A stretch of 64,000 nucleotides of DNA from Variovorax sp. OAS795 (GTDB taxonomy: Bacteria; Pseudomonadota; Gammaproteobacteria; Burkholderiales; Burkholderiaceae_C): NCBI RefSeq assembly GCF_040546685.1, contig NZ_JBEPOH010000001.1, positions 4,898,001 to 4,962,000 of the forward strand, written 5' to 3'. The notes beneath the pieces were generated by a model. The model searched no databases, was not told where the DNA came from, and saw only the letters and a list, made by a program, of their open reading frames with translations. Both the position numbers and the translations under genes were made by a program. Of this stretch, positions 57,014 to 64,000 are shown in pieces. Numbering within the stretch: position 1 is the stretch's first letter; each line of letters opens with the position of its first letter.

Positions 57014-58645
57014 TCAGCCGATCACCTTGGTGGCAGTCGGGTCGAGCCTGGGCGGGTTCTCGAAGGTGTGGAAAGGCGCCGGCGACGGCACTTCCCACTC
57101 GAGGCCTTCAGCGGCTTCCCAGGGCTTCTGCGGCGCCTTCTCGCCCTTGCCGAGCATGTTCGGCAGCACGATGAAGAAGAAGAAATAGACCTGGGCCAGG
57201 CCGAAGGCGAAGGCGCCGATCGACGCCACGGCGTTGAAGTCGGCAAACTGCATCGGGTAGTCGGCATAGCGACGCGGCATGCCGGCCAGGCCCAGGAAGT
57301 GCATCGGGAAGAAGGTCACGTTGAACGAGATCAGCGACCACCAGAAGTGCAGCTTGCCGCGCGATTCGTTGTACATCACGCCGGTCCACTTGGGCGCCCA
57401 GTAGTAATAGCCCGCGAACATGGCATAGAGCGAGCCGGCCACCAGCACGTAGTGGAAGTGGGCCACCACGTAATAGGTGTCCTGCAGCTGGATGTCGATG
57501 GGCGCGATGGCCAGGATGAGGCCGGTGAAGCCGCCCATCGTGAACACGAAGATGAAGCCCACGGCGAACAGCATGGGGGTCTCGAAGGTCATCGAGCCCT
57601 GCCACATGGTGGCGATCCAGTTGAAGATCTTCACCGCCGTCGGCACCGCGATCAGCATGGTCGCGTACATGAAGAACAGCTGGCCCGTGACCGGCATGCC
57701 GGTCGTGAACATGTGGTGCGCCCAGACGATGAACGACAGGATCGCGATCGACGAGGTGGCGTACACCATGGAGGCGTAGCCGAACAGCCGCTTGCGCGAG
57801 AACGCCGGCACGATCTGGCTGATGATGCCGAAGGCCGGCAAGATCATGATGTAGACCTCGGGGTGGCCGAAGAACCAGAAGATGTGCTGGTACATCACCG
57901 GGTCGCCGCCGCCGGCGGGGTTGAAGAAGCTGGTGCCGAAATGGCGGTCGGTCAGCGTCATGGTGATGGCGCCTGCGAGCACGGGCATCACGGCGATCAG
58001 CAGGTAGGCGGTGATGAGCCAGGTCCAGCAGAACATCGGCATCTTCATCAGCGTCATGCCGGGCGCGCGCATGTTCAGGATGGTGACGATGATGTTGATC
58101 GAGCCCATGATCGACGAGGCGCCCATGATGTGCATCGCGAAGATGCCGGCGTCCATCGAGGGGCCCATCTGCAGCGTGAGCGGCGCATAGAGCGTCCAGC
58201 CCGCGGCCGGTGCGCCGCCGGGCATGAAGAACGAGCCCACGAGCATCAGCGCCGCCGGGATCAACAGCCAGAAGCTGAAGTTGTTCATGCGCGCGAACGC
58301 CATGTCGGATGCGCCGATCTGCAGCGGGATCATCCAGTTCGCAAAGCCCACGAACGCCGGCATGATGGCGCCGAACACCATGATCAGGCCGTGCATGGTG
58401 GTGAACTGGTTGAACAGCTCGGGGTTCACCAGCTGCAGGCCGGGCTGGAACAGCTCGGCGCGGATCATCAGCGCGAGCACGCCGCCCACCATCAGCATCG
58501 TGAAGCTGAACAGCAGGTAGAGCGTGCCGATGTCCTTGTGGTTGGTGGCGAACACCCAGCGGCGCCAGCCGGTGGGCGCTGCGTGGTGCTCATCGTGTGC
58601 GTGGCCGTCGTGGGCGTGACCGTGGGGGTCGAGGACTGCACTCAT
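57014..58645 (-). CDS. coxA: Cytochrome c oxidase subunit I
   Basis: Catalytic aa3 oxidase subunit, about 543 aa with twelve helices. Heme/copper ligands lie in F-G-H-P-E-V-Y, V-W-A-H-H-M and V-A-H-F-H-Y-V. The tyrosine in H-P-E-V-Y is the cross-linked residue. The N-terminus is histidine-rich ([14 protein letters not shown]), an extension of about 15 residues. Order coxB-coxA-small-ctaG-DUF2970-coxC is on one strand. Confidence 0.97.
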   Translation of the reverse strand: MSAVLDPHGHAHDGHAHDEHHAAPTGWRRWVFATNHKDIGTLYLLFSFTMLMVGGVLALMIRAELFQPGLQLVNPELFNQFTTMHGLIMVFGAIMPAFVGFANWMIPLQIGASDMAFARMNNFSFWLLIPAALMLVGSFFMPGGAPAAGWTLYAPLTLQMGPSMDAGIFAMHIMGASSIMGSINIIVTILNMRAPGMTLMKMPMFCWTWLITAYLLIAVMPVLAGAITMTLTDRHFGTSFFNPAGGGDPVMYQHIFWFFGHPEVYIMILPAFGIISQIVPAFSRKRLFGYASMVYATSSIAILSFIVWAHHMFTTGMPVTGQLFFMYATMLIAVPTAVKIFNWIATMWQGSMTFETPMLFAVGFIFVFTMGGFTGLILAIAPIDIQLQDTYYVVAHFHYVLVAGSLYAMFAGYYYWAPKWTGVMYNESRGKLHFWWSLISFNVTFFPMHFLGLAGMPRRYADYPMQFADFNAVASIGAFAFGLAQVYFFFFIVLPNMLGKGEKAPQKPWEAAEGLEWEVPSPAPFHTFENPPRLDPTATKVIG

Positions 58646-58700
58646 TTCGTTGTTCCTTGCAATTTCTTCGTCGCGGGGCGCTGGGGCGGGATCGTTGCGA

Positions 58701-59879
58701 TCACTTGCCGCGCAAGGCCAGCACTTCGGCCGGCTGCACCAGCTGGCCCGTCTTGTTCGACCAGCTGTTCTTGGTGTAGGTGGCAACGGCCGCGAGATCG
58801 GTATCGCTCAGCTGCTTCCAGGAGGGCATCGCGCCATTGTTCTGGCCGTTGAGCAGCACCAGCAGCTGCACCTTGTGGTCGGCATCGACCACCTTGGGGC
58901 TCGCGTCCAGCGGCTTGATCGGGCCCGCGCCCTTGCCGTTGGCCTGGTGGCAGGCGGCGCAGTTGGCGGCGTAGACCTTCTCGCCGCGCGTCATCATGTC
59001 GGGCAGCGCCCAGACCTTGGTCGGGTCGTCGAGCTTGGCCGCGGCTTCCTTGCGCTTGCCATCGACCCACGCCGTGTAGTCGGCGGCCGAGACCACCTTC
59101 ACATGGATGGGCATGTAGGCGTGTTCCTTGCCGCAGAGTTCCTGGCACTGGCCGTAGTAGTCGCCCACGGTCTCGGCACGGAACCAGGTGTCGCGCACGA
59201 AGCCGGGAATCGCGTCCTGCTTGATGCCCAGCTGGGGCACGGCAAAGGCGTGGATCACGTCGTTGGCGGTGGTGATGATGCGTACCTTCTTCTGCACCGG
59301 CACGACGAGCGGATTGTCGACCTTGAAGAGGTAGTCGTCGGGCATCGCGCCCTTGGCGCCGGCGTCGGACATGGCGCGCTGCGAGCTGTCGAGCGTCGAG
59401 ATGAAAGCCAGGCCCTCGCCTTCGCCGTTCAGGTAGTCGTAGCCCCACTTCCACTGGTAGCCCGTGGTCTTGATGGTGAGGTCGGCGTTGGTGGTGTCCT
59501 TCTGGGCCACCAGCACCTTGGTGGCGGGCAGCGCCATCGCGATCACGATGATGAAGGGCACGATGGTCCAGATGACCTCGACCACCACCGATTCATGGAA
59601 GTTGGCCGCCTTGTGGCCGACCGACTTGCGATGCTTCCAGATCGAATAGAACATGACCGCGAACACGGCAACGAAGATGACCGTGCACAGGATCATCATC
59701 ACCGTGTGCAGGAAGTGCTGTTCCTGCGCGATCTTGGTGACACCCAGCGGAAGGTTCAGCTGGCGCACCGAGGGGCCGCCGGGCAGATCGTTGACTGCGT
59801 GCGCCGCGCCGCTGAAAGCCGCGCCGGCCGCCAGCAACAGATTCGCCGGCCTGTACTTGTTGCGCCAAATGCTCTTCAT
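58701..59879 (-). CDS. coxB: Cytochrome c oxidase subunit II with fused cytochrome c domain
   Basis: 392 aa. Signal peptide (cleavage near A-H-A), two membrane helices, CuA domain with [15 protein letters not shown], and a C-terminal cytochrome c with C-A-A-C-H (residues near 305-309). The fusion makes this a caa3-type oxidase. The start [19 protein letters not shown] at 59879 was chosen for the signal peptide. Confidence 0.96.
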   Translation of the reverse strand: MKSIWRNKYRPANLLLAAGAAFSGAAHAVNDLPGGPSVRQLNLPLGVTKIAQEQHFLHTVMMILCTVIFVAVFAVMFYSIWKHRKSVGHKAANFHESVVVEVIWTIVPFIIVIAMALPATKVLVAQKDTTNADLTIKTTGYQWKWGYDYLNGEGEGLAFISTLDSSQRAMSDAGAKGAMPDDYLFKVDNPLVVPVQKKVRIITTANDVIHAFAVPQLGIKQDAIPGFVRDTWFRAETVGDYYGQCQELCGKEHAYMPIHVKVVSAADYTAWVDGKRKEAAAKLDDPTKVWALPDMMTRGEKVYAANCAACHQANGKGAGPIKPLDASPKVVDADHKVQLLVLLNGQNNGAMPSWKQLSDTDLAAVATYTKNSWSNKTGQLVQPAEVLALRGK

Positions 59880-59937
59880 CGTGTTCACGTTTCTCAATTT
59901 TTTCAACAAACCCAACCGTGCAGCGCCGCGCGAGCCC

Positions 59938-60414
59938 TCAGGCGCCACGCAACGCCATGCGAATCTCGCGCGCCAGTGCGGCTCGCAACTCCGGGCGTAC
60001 ATAGCGCCCCACCCTGACCGACCGACCCTGACCCGAGACCTCGATCAGCGAGCGATCGCCGGCCTGCGGTTCGATCCGCACCTGGTGCGGTAAAAATTCC
60101 GTGCGCTCGTAGTCGCCACCGTTCTCGAGCTCCACCACCAGCCGCCCGCCCTGCAGCGCGATCTTCTCTCCGTCGGTCGCGTGCCGTGCATACAGCATGA
60201 ACGCGAAACCCACGGCGGCCAGTTCGAGCCAGGCAAATGGCAGCACCAGCGGCGCGCCGTGCAGCCAGAAGACCGTGCCGATGCCGAGCGACACCACGCA
60301 CAGCGACGCGTAGAGCCAGCCGAGCTGGCTCGGCGTCACCGAGCAGTTCCGCTTCAGGAACCAATGGATGCTCTGGCCTGAAACGGTGGCAAAACGAAAG
60401 ACGGAATTCGACAC
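59938..60414 (-). CDS. DUF2244 membrane protein
   Basis: About 158 aa with two membrane helices and a basic C-terminal domain. F-L-K-R-N-C-S-V-T-P-S-Q-L and V-R-V-G-R-Y-V-R-P are the characteristic ends. It precedes coxB on the same strand, as in related oxidase clusters. GTG 60414 is the chosen start because upstream sequence is not similar to the family; the ribosome site is not clear. Function unknown. Confidence 0.8.
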   Translation of the reverse strand: MSNSVFRFATVSGQSIHWFLKRNCSVTPSQLGWLYASLCVVSLGIGTVFWLHGAPLVLPFAWLELAAVGFAFMLYARHATDGEKIALQGGRLVVELENGGDYERTEFLPHQVRIEPQAGDRSLIEVSGQGRSVRVGRYVRPELRAALAREIRMALRGA

Positions 60415-60642
60415 GGGCGAGTTCAGCAAATCGGTGCGTCGACGACCGGCCGGCCCCTTGTCTCCACAGGATCGGACAGCCCTCGTTCGCGGAACAACAC
60501 CCGCGAGTTTCACGCAACGGCGGATTGTAGCGGGTAGACACACAGGTAGCCGCCGCCGATGCGCAGCTTGCGCACCCCGGCGTTCATTCGATACCGCCGC
60601 GCTACGGTCTTCGCCTTGGGAGCGGCCCGGCGGCCCGGCGGC

Positions 60643-61557
60643 TCAGGCGCCGGGCCGGCCGCGCTGCAGCATGGAGCGCATCTCGCGCAGCGACACCGCG
60701 CTCTCGGCCGAAAGCGCCACGCGCGGCGCCGGTTTGAAGGCGTGTCCATAGATGACTTCGAAGGTCAGCGCGATGCGCCCGCCGCCCTCCTGGGCCGGCG
60801 CCAGCTCGGGCAGCGCCTGCTTCAGCGCCCGGTGCCACGCCTTGCCGCGCAGCGCCGGGAAGCGCGCCGGATGCAGGTTGCGGCCCAGCGTGCGCAGTTC
60901 GGCCAGGGCCGCCTCGGGCGTCGCCCAGGTAAGCACGATGCGTTCCATGTCCATCACCGGCTCGGCGAAACCGGCATGCACCAGCATGTCGCCCCAGTCG
61001 TGCATGTCGGTGTATTCGTGGCCCGCGGCCGGCCAGCCCAGGCGCGCGTGCAGCGCCCGCAGTTCCCGCACCGTGTCGGGGCCGAGGCAGGAGAACATCA
61101 GGAAGCCATCGGTCGCCACCAGCCGGTGCCAGCGGGCGATGAGCGCCTCGGGGTCGGCGGCCATGTGCAGCGACATGTTGGCCCAGAGCAGGTCCACACC
61201 CTCTTCGGGCGGCGCATCGAAGCGGGCCTTGCCGGCCTGCCAGCGGCGCGCGGTCCACCAGGGCGCGGCCAGCGCCGCGCCGGTCGCGCCGGCCAGCGCG
61301 GGTTCGGGTTCGATCACGAAGCAGCCGGCCTCGCGATAGCGCCTGGCCACGAGTTCGTGCGCCTCGAGGCCGCCGCGCAGGGGCGCCCAGTCGGCCCAGG
61401 TGCGGGGCTGCGCCTTGATCCATTGCAGCCGGTCTTCCATCCGGCGGCCGATTTCCTCGTGCAGCCAGGGCGAACCGGCGGCGGGCGCGAGCCGGCTCCA
61501 GCGTACAGCCGCCGTGGGGTCGATGGTCGGCGGTCTTCTTGCGGGGTCGGTGGCCAT
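60643..61557 (-). CDS. BioC-like methyltransferase, SAM motif I degenerate
   Basis: 304 aa similar to malonyl-ACP O-methyltransferase BioC: H-E-E-I-G-R-R-M-E-D-R-L, L-L-W-A-N-M-S-L-H and F-M-F-S-C-L-G-P-D-T-V-R-E-L are recognisable. Where the glycine-rich SAM motif D-x-G-x-G-x-G should lie it has A-D-W-A-P-L-R-G-G-L-E, so catalysis is doubtful. It is divergent from comF with 23 bases between starts. A biotin-pathway role is unproven. Confidence 0.75.
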   Translation of the reverse strand: MATDPARRPPTIDPTAAVRWSRLAPAAGSPWLHEEIGRRMEDRLQWIKAQPRTWADWAPLRGGLEAHELVARRYREAGCFVIEPEPALAGATGAALAAPWWTARRWQAGKARFDAPPEEGVDLLWANMSLHMAADPEALIARWHRLVATDGFLMFSCLGPDTVRELRALHARLGWPAAGHEYTDMHDWGDMLVHAGFAEPVMDMERIVLTWATPEAALAELRTLGRNLHPARFPALRGKAWHRALKQALPELAPAQEGGGRIALTFEVIYGHAFKPAPRVALSAESAVSLREMRSMLQRGRPGA

Positions 61558-61580
61558 GGGGCCGTGAGTATATTGAGCCC

Positions 61581-62297
61581 ATGTTCAGCCGTTGGGCCGC
61601 CCGCCCTTTGACCTCTCTTCTTGCACGGCTGCCCAGCCAGTGCGAGGTATGCCGCGCCTGGCCGTCGCGCCGGGTCTGCGACGCCTGCGTGGCCCGCTTC
61701 GCACCGCCGGCCGCACGCTGCAGCACTTGCGCGCTGCCCATTCCCGAGGGCGTTGCCCGCTGCGGCGAATGCGTGGGCGAACCGCCGCCCCTCGATGCCT
61801 GCCTGGCGGCCTGCACCTATGCCTGGCCGTGGCCCGACTGCATCGCCCAGTTCAAGTTCCGCGGCGAGGCCGGCTGGGCCGGCCCCCTGGCCACGCTGAT
61901 GCGCAGCGTGCCGTGGGTGGAGCCGGCGCTGGAGCAGTGCGACAGCGTGCTCCCGATGCCGATGGCGCCCGCCCGGCTGCGCGAACGGGGCTTCAACCAG
62001 GCGCTGGAGCTGGCGCGCCGGCTCGCGCCCGGCAAGACCGACGCCACACTGCTCCTTCGGACCCGGGACACACCGGCGCAGATCGGCCTTGGGCGCGCCG
62101 AGCGCCTTCGCAACCTGCGCGGCGCCTTTGCGGTGGAGCCGCTGCGCGCCAGCCAGCTGCAGGGCCTGCGCATCGTGCTGGTGGACGACGTGATGACCAC
62201 GGGCGCCTCGCTGTTCTCGGCCGCCACGGCGCTGCGGCTGGCCGGCGCGGCCCACGTGACCTCCATCGTGTTCGCACGGACCGGTCCGCCGCACTGA
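61581..62297 (+). CDS. comF: ComF family phosphoribosyltransferase-like protein
   Basis: 238 aa. An N-terminal four-cysteine zinc finger (C-E-V-C, C-D-A-C) and further C-x2-C pairs are followed by a PRTase-like domain with the PRPP motif V-L-V-D-D-V-M-T-T-G-A. ComF homologues are linked to DNA uptake/competence in B. subtilis and Haemophilus. TATATT lies six bases before the ATG and no Shine-Dalgarno is seen. Competence in this organism is not shown by this window. Confidence 0.92.
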   Translation: MFSRWAARPLTSLLARLPSQCEVCRAWPSRRVCDACVARFAPPAARCSTCALPIPEGVARCGECVGEPPPLDACLAACTYAWPWPDCIAQFKFRGEAGWAGPLATLMRSVPWVEPALEQCDSVLPMPMAPARLRERGFNQALELARRLAPGKTDATLLLRTRDTPAQIGLGRAERLRNLRGAFAVEPLRASQLQGLRIVLVDDVMTTGASLFSAATALRLAGAAHVTSIVFARTGPPH

Positions 62298-62325
62298 GCG
62301 TCACGCGCGCCGCGACAATCGGCGC

Positions 62326-62787
62326 ATGTTCCATATCGTCCTGGTCCACCCCGAAATCCCGCCGAACACGGGCAACGTGATCCGCCTCGCGGCCAACACC
62401 GGCTGCACGCTGCACCTGGTCGAGCCGCTGGGCTTCTCGATGGACGACCGCCTGCTGCGCCGCGCCGGGCTCGACTACCACGAGTACGCCGAGGTCAGGC
62501 GCCATGCCGCCTGGCAGGCCCTGCTCGACACCGAACGGCCGCCAGCCGGGCGCATGTTCGCGCTCACCACGCGCGGCACGCGGGCCGTGCACGACGTGCG
62601 CTTCCAGCCCGGCGACTGGCTGGTGTTCGGCTCGGAGACCAGCGGCCTGCCGCCCGCGGTGCGCGATGGCTTCGCCGAGCCCCAGCGTCTCAGGCTTCCG
62701 ATGCGCGAGGGGCAGCGCAGCCTGAATCTTTCGAATGCGGTGGCGGTGACCGTCTTCGAGGCCTGGCGGCAGAACGGCTTCGGCTGA
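62326..62787 (+). CDS. trmL: tRNA (cytidine(34)-2'-O)-methyltransferase TrmL
   Basis: Methylates the wobble ribose of tRNA-Leu isoacceptors. 153 aa SPOUT enzyme with a C-terminal knot: G-S-E-T-S-G-L-P, and L-N-L-S-N-A-V-A-V-T-V-F-E. N-terminal V-L-V-H-P-E-I-P-P-N-T-G-N is typical. GACAAT lies six bases before the ATG. Confidence 0.96.
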   Translation: MFHIVLVHPEIPPNTGNVIRLAANTGCTLHLVEPLGFSMDDRLLRRAGLDYHEYAEVRRHAAWQALLDTERPPAGRMFALTTRGTRAVHDVRFQPGDWLVFGSETSGLPPAVRDGFAEPQRLRLPMREGQRSLNLSNAVAVTVFEAWRQNGFG

Positions 62788-62850
62788 ACGAACCCGGCCC
62801 TTGCGGCGCAAAGGGCGAATCCGATCGGCACTCGGCGCCGTATGAGAGGC

Positions 62851-62874
62851 ATGCCCGGTGGATCGACCGGGCAT
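62851..62874 (+). promoter_or_regulatory. Perfect hairpin in the leader of the small exported gene
   Basis: ATGCCCGGT-GGATCG-ACCGGGCAT: 9-bp arms, 6-base loop, about 36 bases before the ATG at 62910. It could be a leader structure or an end signal for trmL; no T-run follows. Confidence 0.4.
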
Positions 62875-62909
62875 CCCGCCCATCCACCGCTTGCCCAAGG
62901 AGTTACGCC

Positions 62910-63203
62910 ATGAATGCCCAGTCGATTGCCTATGCCGTCTTTGCCACGCTCGGCCTCAGCGCCGGCGCCCACGCTTTCCAGGGCGAACAGAATCCGCTGC
63001 CGCCCGCGCCTTTCCAGTCCACGCAATCGCGTGCCGAGGTCCAGGCCCAGGCGCGCCAGCCGGTGCAGATCGGCAATGGCGGTACCGGCGTGGCAAGGCA
63101 GAGCGGCGGCAACGTCGACCGCGCCGCGGTGCGCGCCGGCGCGCTCGGCGTCACCCGCCAGGGTGCGGCGACCTACGGCGAAGTGACCGACCGCCGCATG
63201 TAG
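62910..63203 (+). CDS. Small exported DUF4148-like protein
   Basis: 97 aa: signal peptide (Y-A-V-F-A-T-L-G-L-S-A-G-A-H-A) and a short mature part rich in Gln/Ala/Arg/Gly, with R-A-E-V-Q-A-Q-A-R near residue 40 as in DUF4148 proteins. AAGGAG precedes the ATG. Family members are common in Burkholderiales and of unknown function; assignment is tentative. Confidence 0.7.
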   Translation: MNAQSIAYAVFATLGLSAGAHAFQGEQNPLPPAPFQSTQSRAEVQAQARQPVQIGNGGTGVARQSGGNVDRAAVRAGALGVTRQGAATYGEVTDRRM

Positions 63204-63218
63204 CAGCGAAGTGCGCCG

Positions 63219-63680
63219 TCAGCGGTAGCGGCGCACCACCGACTCGGCCACGCAGGCCGGCTTGGCGGCGCCTTCGAGCTCGATGGTGGCTTCCCAGGTC
63301 ATCTGCAGGCCGTCGTCCGCAATCGGCTCCGCGGTGAGCAGCTTCATGCGCGCGCGCAGGCGCTTGCCCACCGGCACCGGCGACATGAAGCGCACCCGGT
63401 TCAGCCCGTAGTTGACGCCCATGCGCGACTCGGTCACGTCGAACGCGCTCTCGTAGAAGCGCGGCAGCAGCGACAGCGTGAGAAAGCCGTGCGCGATCGG
63501 GCCGCCGAAAGGACCGGCCTTGGCGCGCTCGACGTCCACATGGATCCACTGGTGGTCGCCCGTGGCCTCGGCGAACTGGTTCACCTGCTCCTGCGTGACG
63601 GTGATCCAGTCGCTCACGGCAACTTCCTGGCCGACGCAGGCGGCAAGATCCTGAAGGGTCTGGAATGTCTTTTTGGTCAT
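63219..63680 (-). CDS. MaoC family dehydratase
   Basis: 153-aa hot-dog fold (R)-specific enoyl-CoA hydratase-like protein. The F-A-E-A-T-G-D-H-Q-W-I-H motif carries the catalytic Asp/His pair, and G-P-I-A-H-G-F-L-T-L-S-L-L follows. It hydrates enoyl-CoA; pathway unknown. ATG 63680 has TAGAGT seven bases upstream. Confidence 0.92.
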   Translation of the reverse strand: MTKKTFQTLQDLAACVGQEVAVSDWITVTQEQVNQFAEATGDHQWIHVDVERAKAGPFGGPIAHGFLTLSLLPRFYESAFDVTESRMGVNYGLNRVRFMSPVPVGKRLRARMKLLTAEPIADDGLQMTWEATIELEGAAKPACVAESVVRRYR

Positions 63681-63752
63681 GCGGGGCACTCTATCGCCAA
63701 GCTTGCCGGGCCGGCTGTCGGCATCGCGACACACTTGCGCTATGTTCGCTGC

Positions 63753-64000
63753 ATGACGACAACAACATCCGCCGCCGAAGCAGGCGGCATCTATGTGCTC
63801 GCGGCCCATCCGCACTGGCGCGATTCCCGCGTGAACCGGCAGCTGCTGGCGGCGGCGCGCGCCGTGCCGGGCGTGGAGGTGAACGACCTCTACGGCAGCT
63901 ACCCCGACTTCTCGATCGACGTCGAGGCCGAGCAGGCCCGGCTCGCCAAGGCCAGCCTCGTGGTGCTGCTGCACCCGATCCAGTGGTATTCGGCACCGCC
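63753..64000 (+). CDS. NAD(P)H-dependent oxidoreductase, KefF-like (3' end outside window)
   Basis: 83 visible codons, starting M-T-T-T-T-S-A-A-E-A-G-G-I-Y-V-L-A-A-H-P-H-W-R-D-S. The flavodoxin-like fold is shown by H-P-H-W-R-D-S-R-V-N-R and the L-V-V-L-L-H-P-I-Q-W-Y-S motif typical of quinone reductase/KefF proteins (FMN binding). KefF regulates the KefC potassium antiporter; whether kefC follows is outside the window. TATGTT lies six bases before the ATG. Confidence 0.85.
   Translation, partial: MTTTTSAAEAGGIYVLAAHPHWRDSRVNRQLLAAARAVPGVEVNDLYGSYPDFSIDVEAEQARLAKASLVVLLHPIQWYSAP

Noticed and set aside
60415..60642. Hidden gene between DUF2244 and the BioC-like gene
   Set aside because: No frame of useful length or family sense and no hairpin with a T-run is visible.

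Overview
The window is chromosomal DNA of high GC content from a betaproteobacterium. Gene content and order point to Burkholderiales, most likely Comamonadaceae close to Variovorax; this is an inference from protein similarity and remembered gene order, with no search run. Markers are the yicC-gmk-rpoZ-spoT-greB run, hrcA divergent from nadK-recN-rapZ, mutY-dynamin-mutM beside TPR-lolB-ispE-tRNA-Gln-prs-rplY-pth, and a long aa3 oxidase assembly cluster. Almost everything is core genome. I see no insertion sequence, prophage, CRISPR array or plasmid gene.

Layout. 1-6.5 kb: PP2C phosphatase/Ser-Thr kinase pair, then yicC-gmk-rpoZ-spoT, then greB. 6.5-9.3 kb: a small secreted protein, tRNA-Arg, tRNA-Ile2, hrcA and divergent nadK. 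9.3-22 kb: recN (frameshifted), rapZ, the oxidised-guanine repair genes mutY and mutM with a dynamin-like GTPase between them, TPR-lolB-ispE, tRNA-Gln, prs, rplY, pth. 22-32.7 kb: a ferredoxin, a complete peptide ABC transporter with two tandem binding proteins, an amidase, and a LysR regulator divergent from a tautomerase. 32.7-43.8 kb: a mixed accessory block with a pyroglutamate-recycling operon (pxpB-pxpC-pxpA-pcp), coaD, rsmD, a beta-lactamase-fold hydrolase and the argO/argP exporter-regulator pair. 43.8-49.6 kb: two M16 peptidase-like genes, ftsY, a DUF962 protein, and rpoH behind a perfect CIRCE operator. 49.6-60.4 kb: an AlkC-like gene and the cytochrome aa3 structural and assembly cluster (sco, ctaB, ctaA, an assembly gene with a frameshift, SURF1, coxC, ctaG, coxA, coxB). 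60.6-64 kb: a BioC-like protein, comF, trmL, a small secreted protein, a MaoC dehydratase and the start of a KefF-like oxidoreductase.

How parts connect. HrcA, encoded at 7.4-8.4 kb, should bind the CIRCE site in front of rpoH at 48.6 kb, linking the repressor and sigma-32 arms of the heat-shock response. Pcp and PxpABC together turn N-terminal pyroglutamate into glutamate. The ABC transporter and amidase look like one peptide or amide uptake-and-cleavage unit. The oxidase cluster holds the catalytic subunits, heme O/A synthesis and copper insertion.

Two genes, recN and the ctaA-SURF1 spacer gene, each need a one-base correction to read through; one lesion is in a G4 run, so base-calling errors are a real possibility. 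At window scale, twelve genes that start transcription units, most of them without a clear Shine-Dalgarno sequence, have a minus-10-like hexamer 5-7 bases before the start codon. That pattern predicts leaderless mRNAs. No stretch longer than 300 bases lacks a gene; the longest gaps are about 42.0-42.2 kb (AT-rich, with a palindrome) and 60.4-60.6 kb (nothing recognised).
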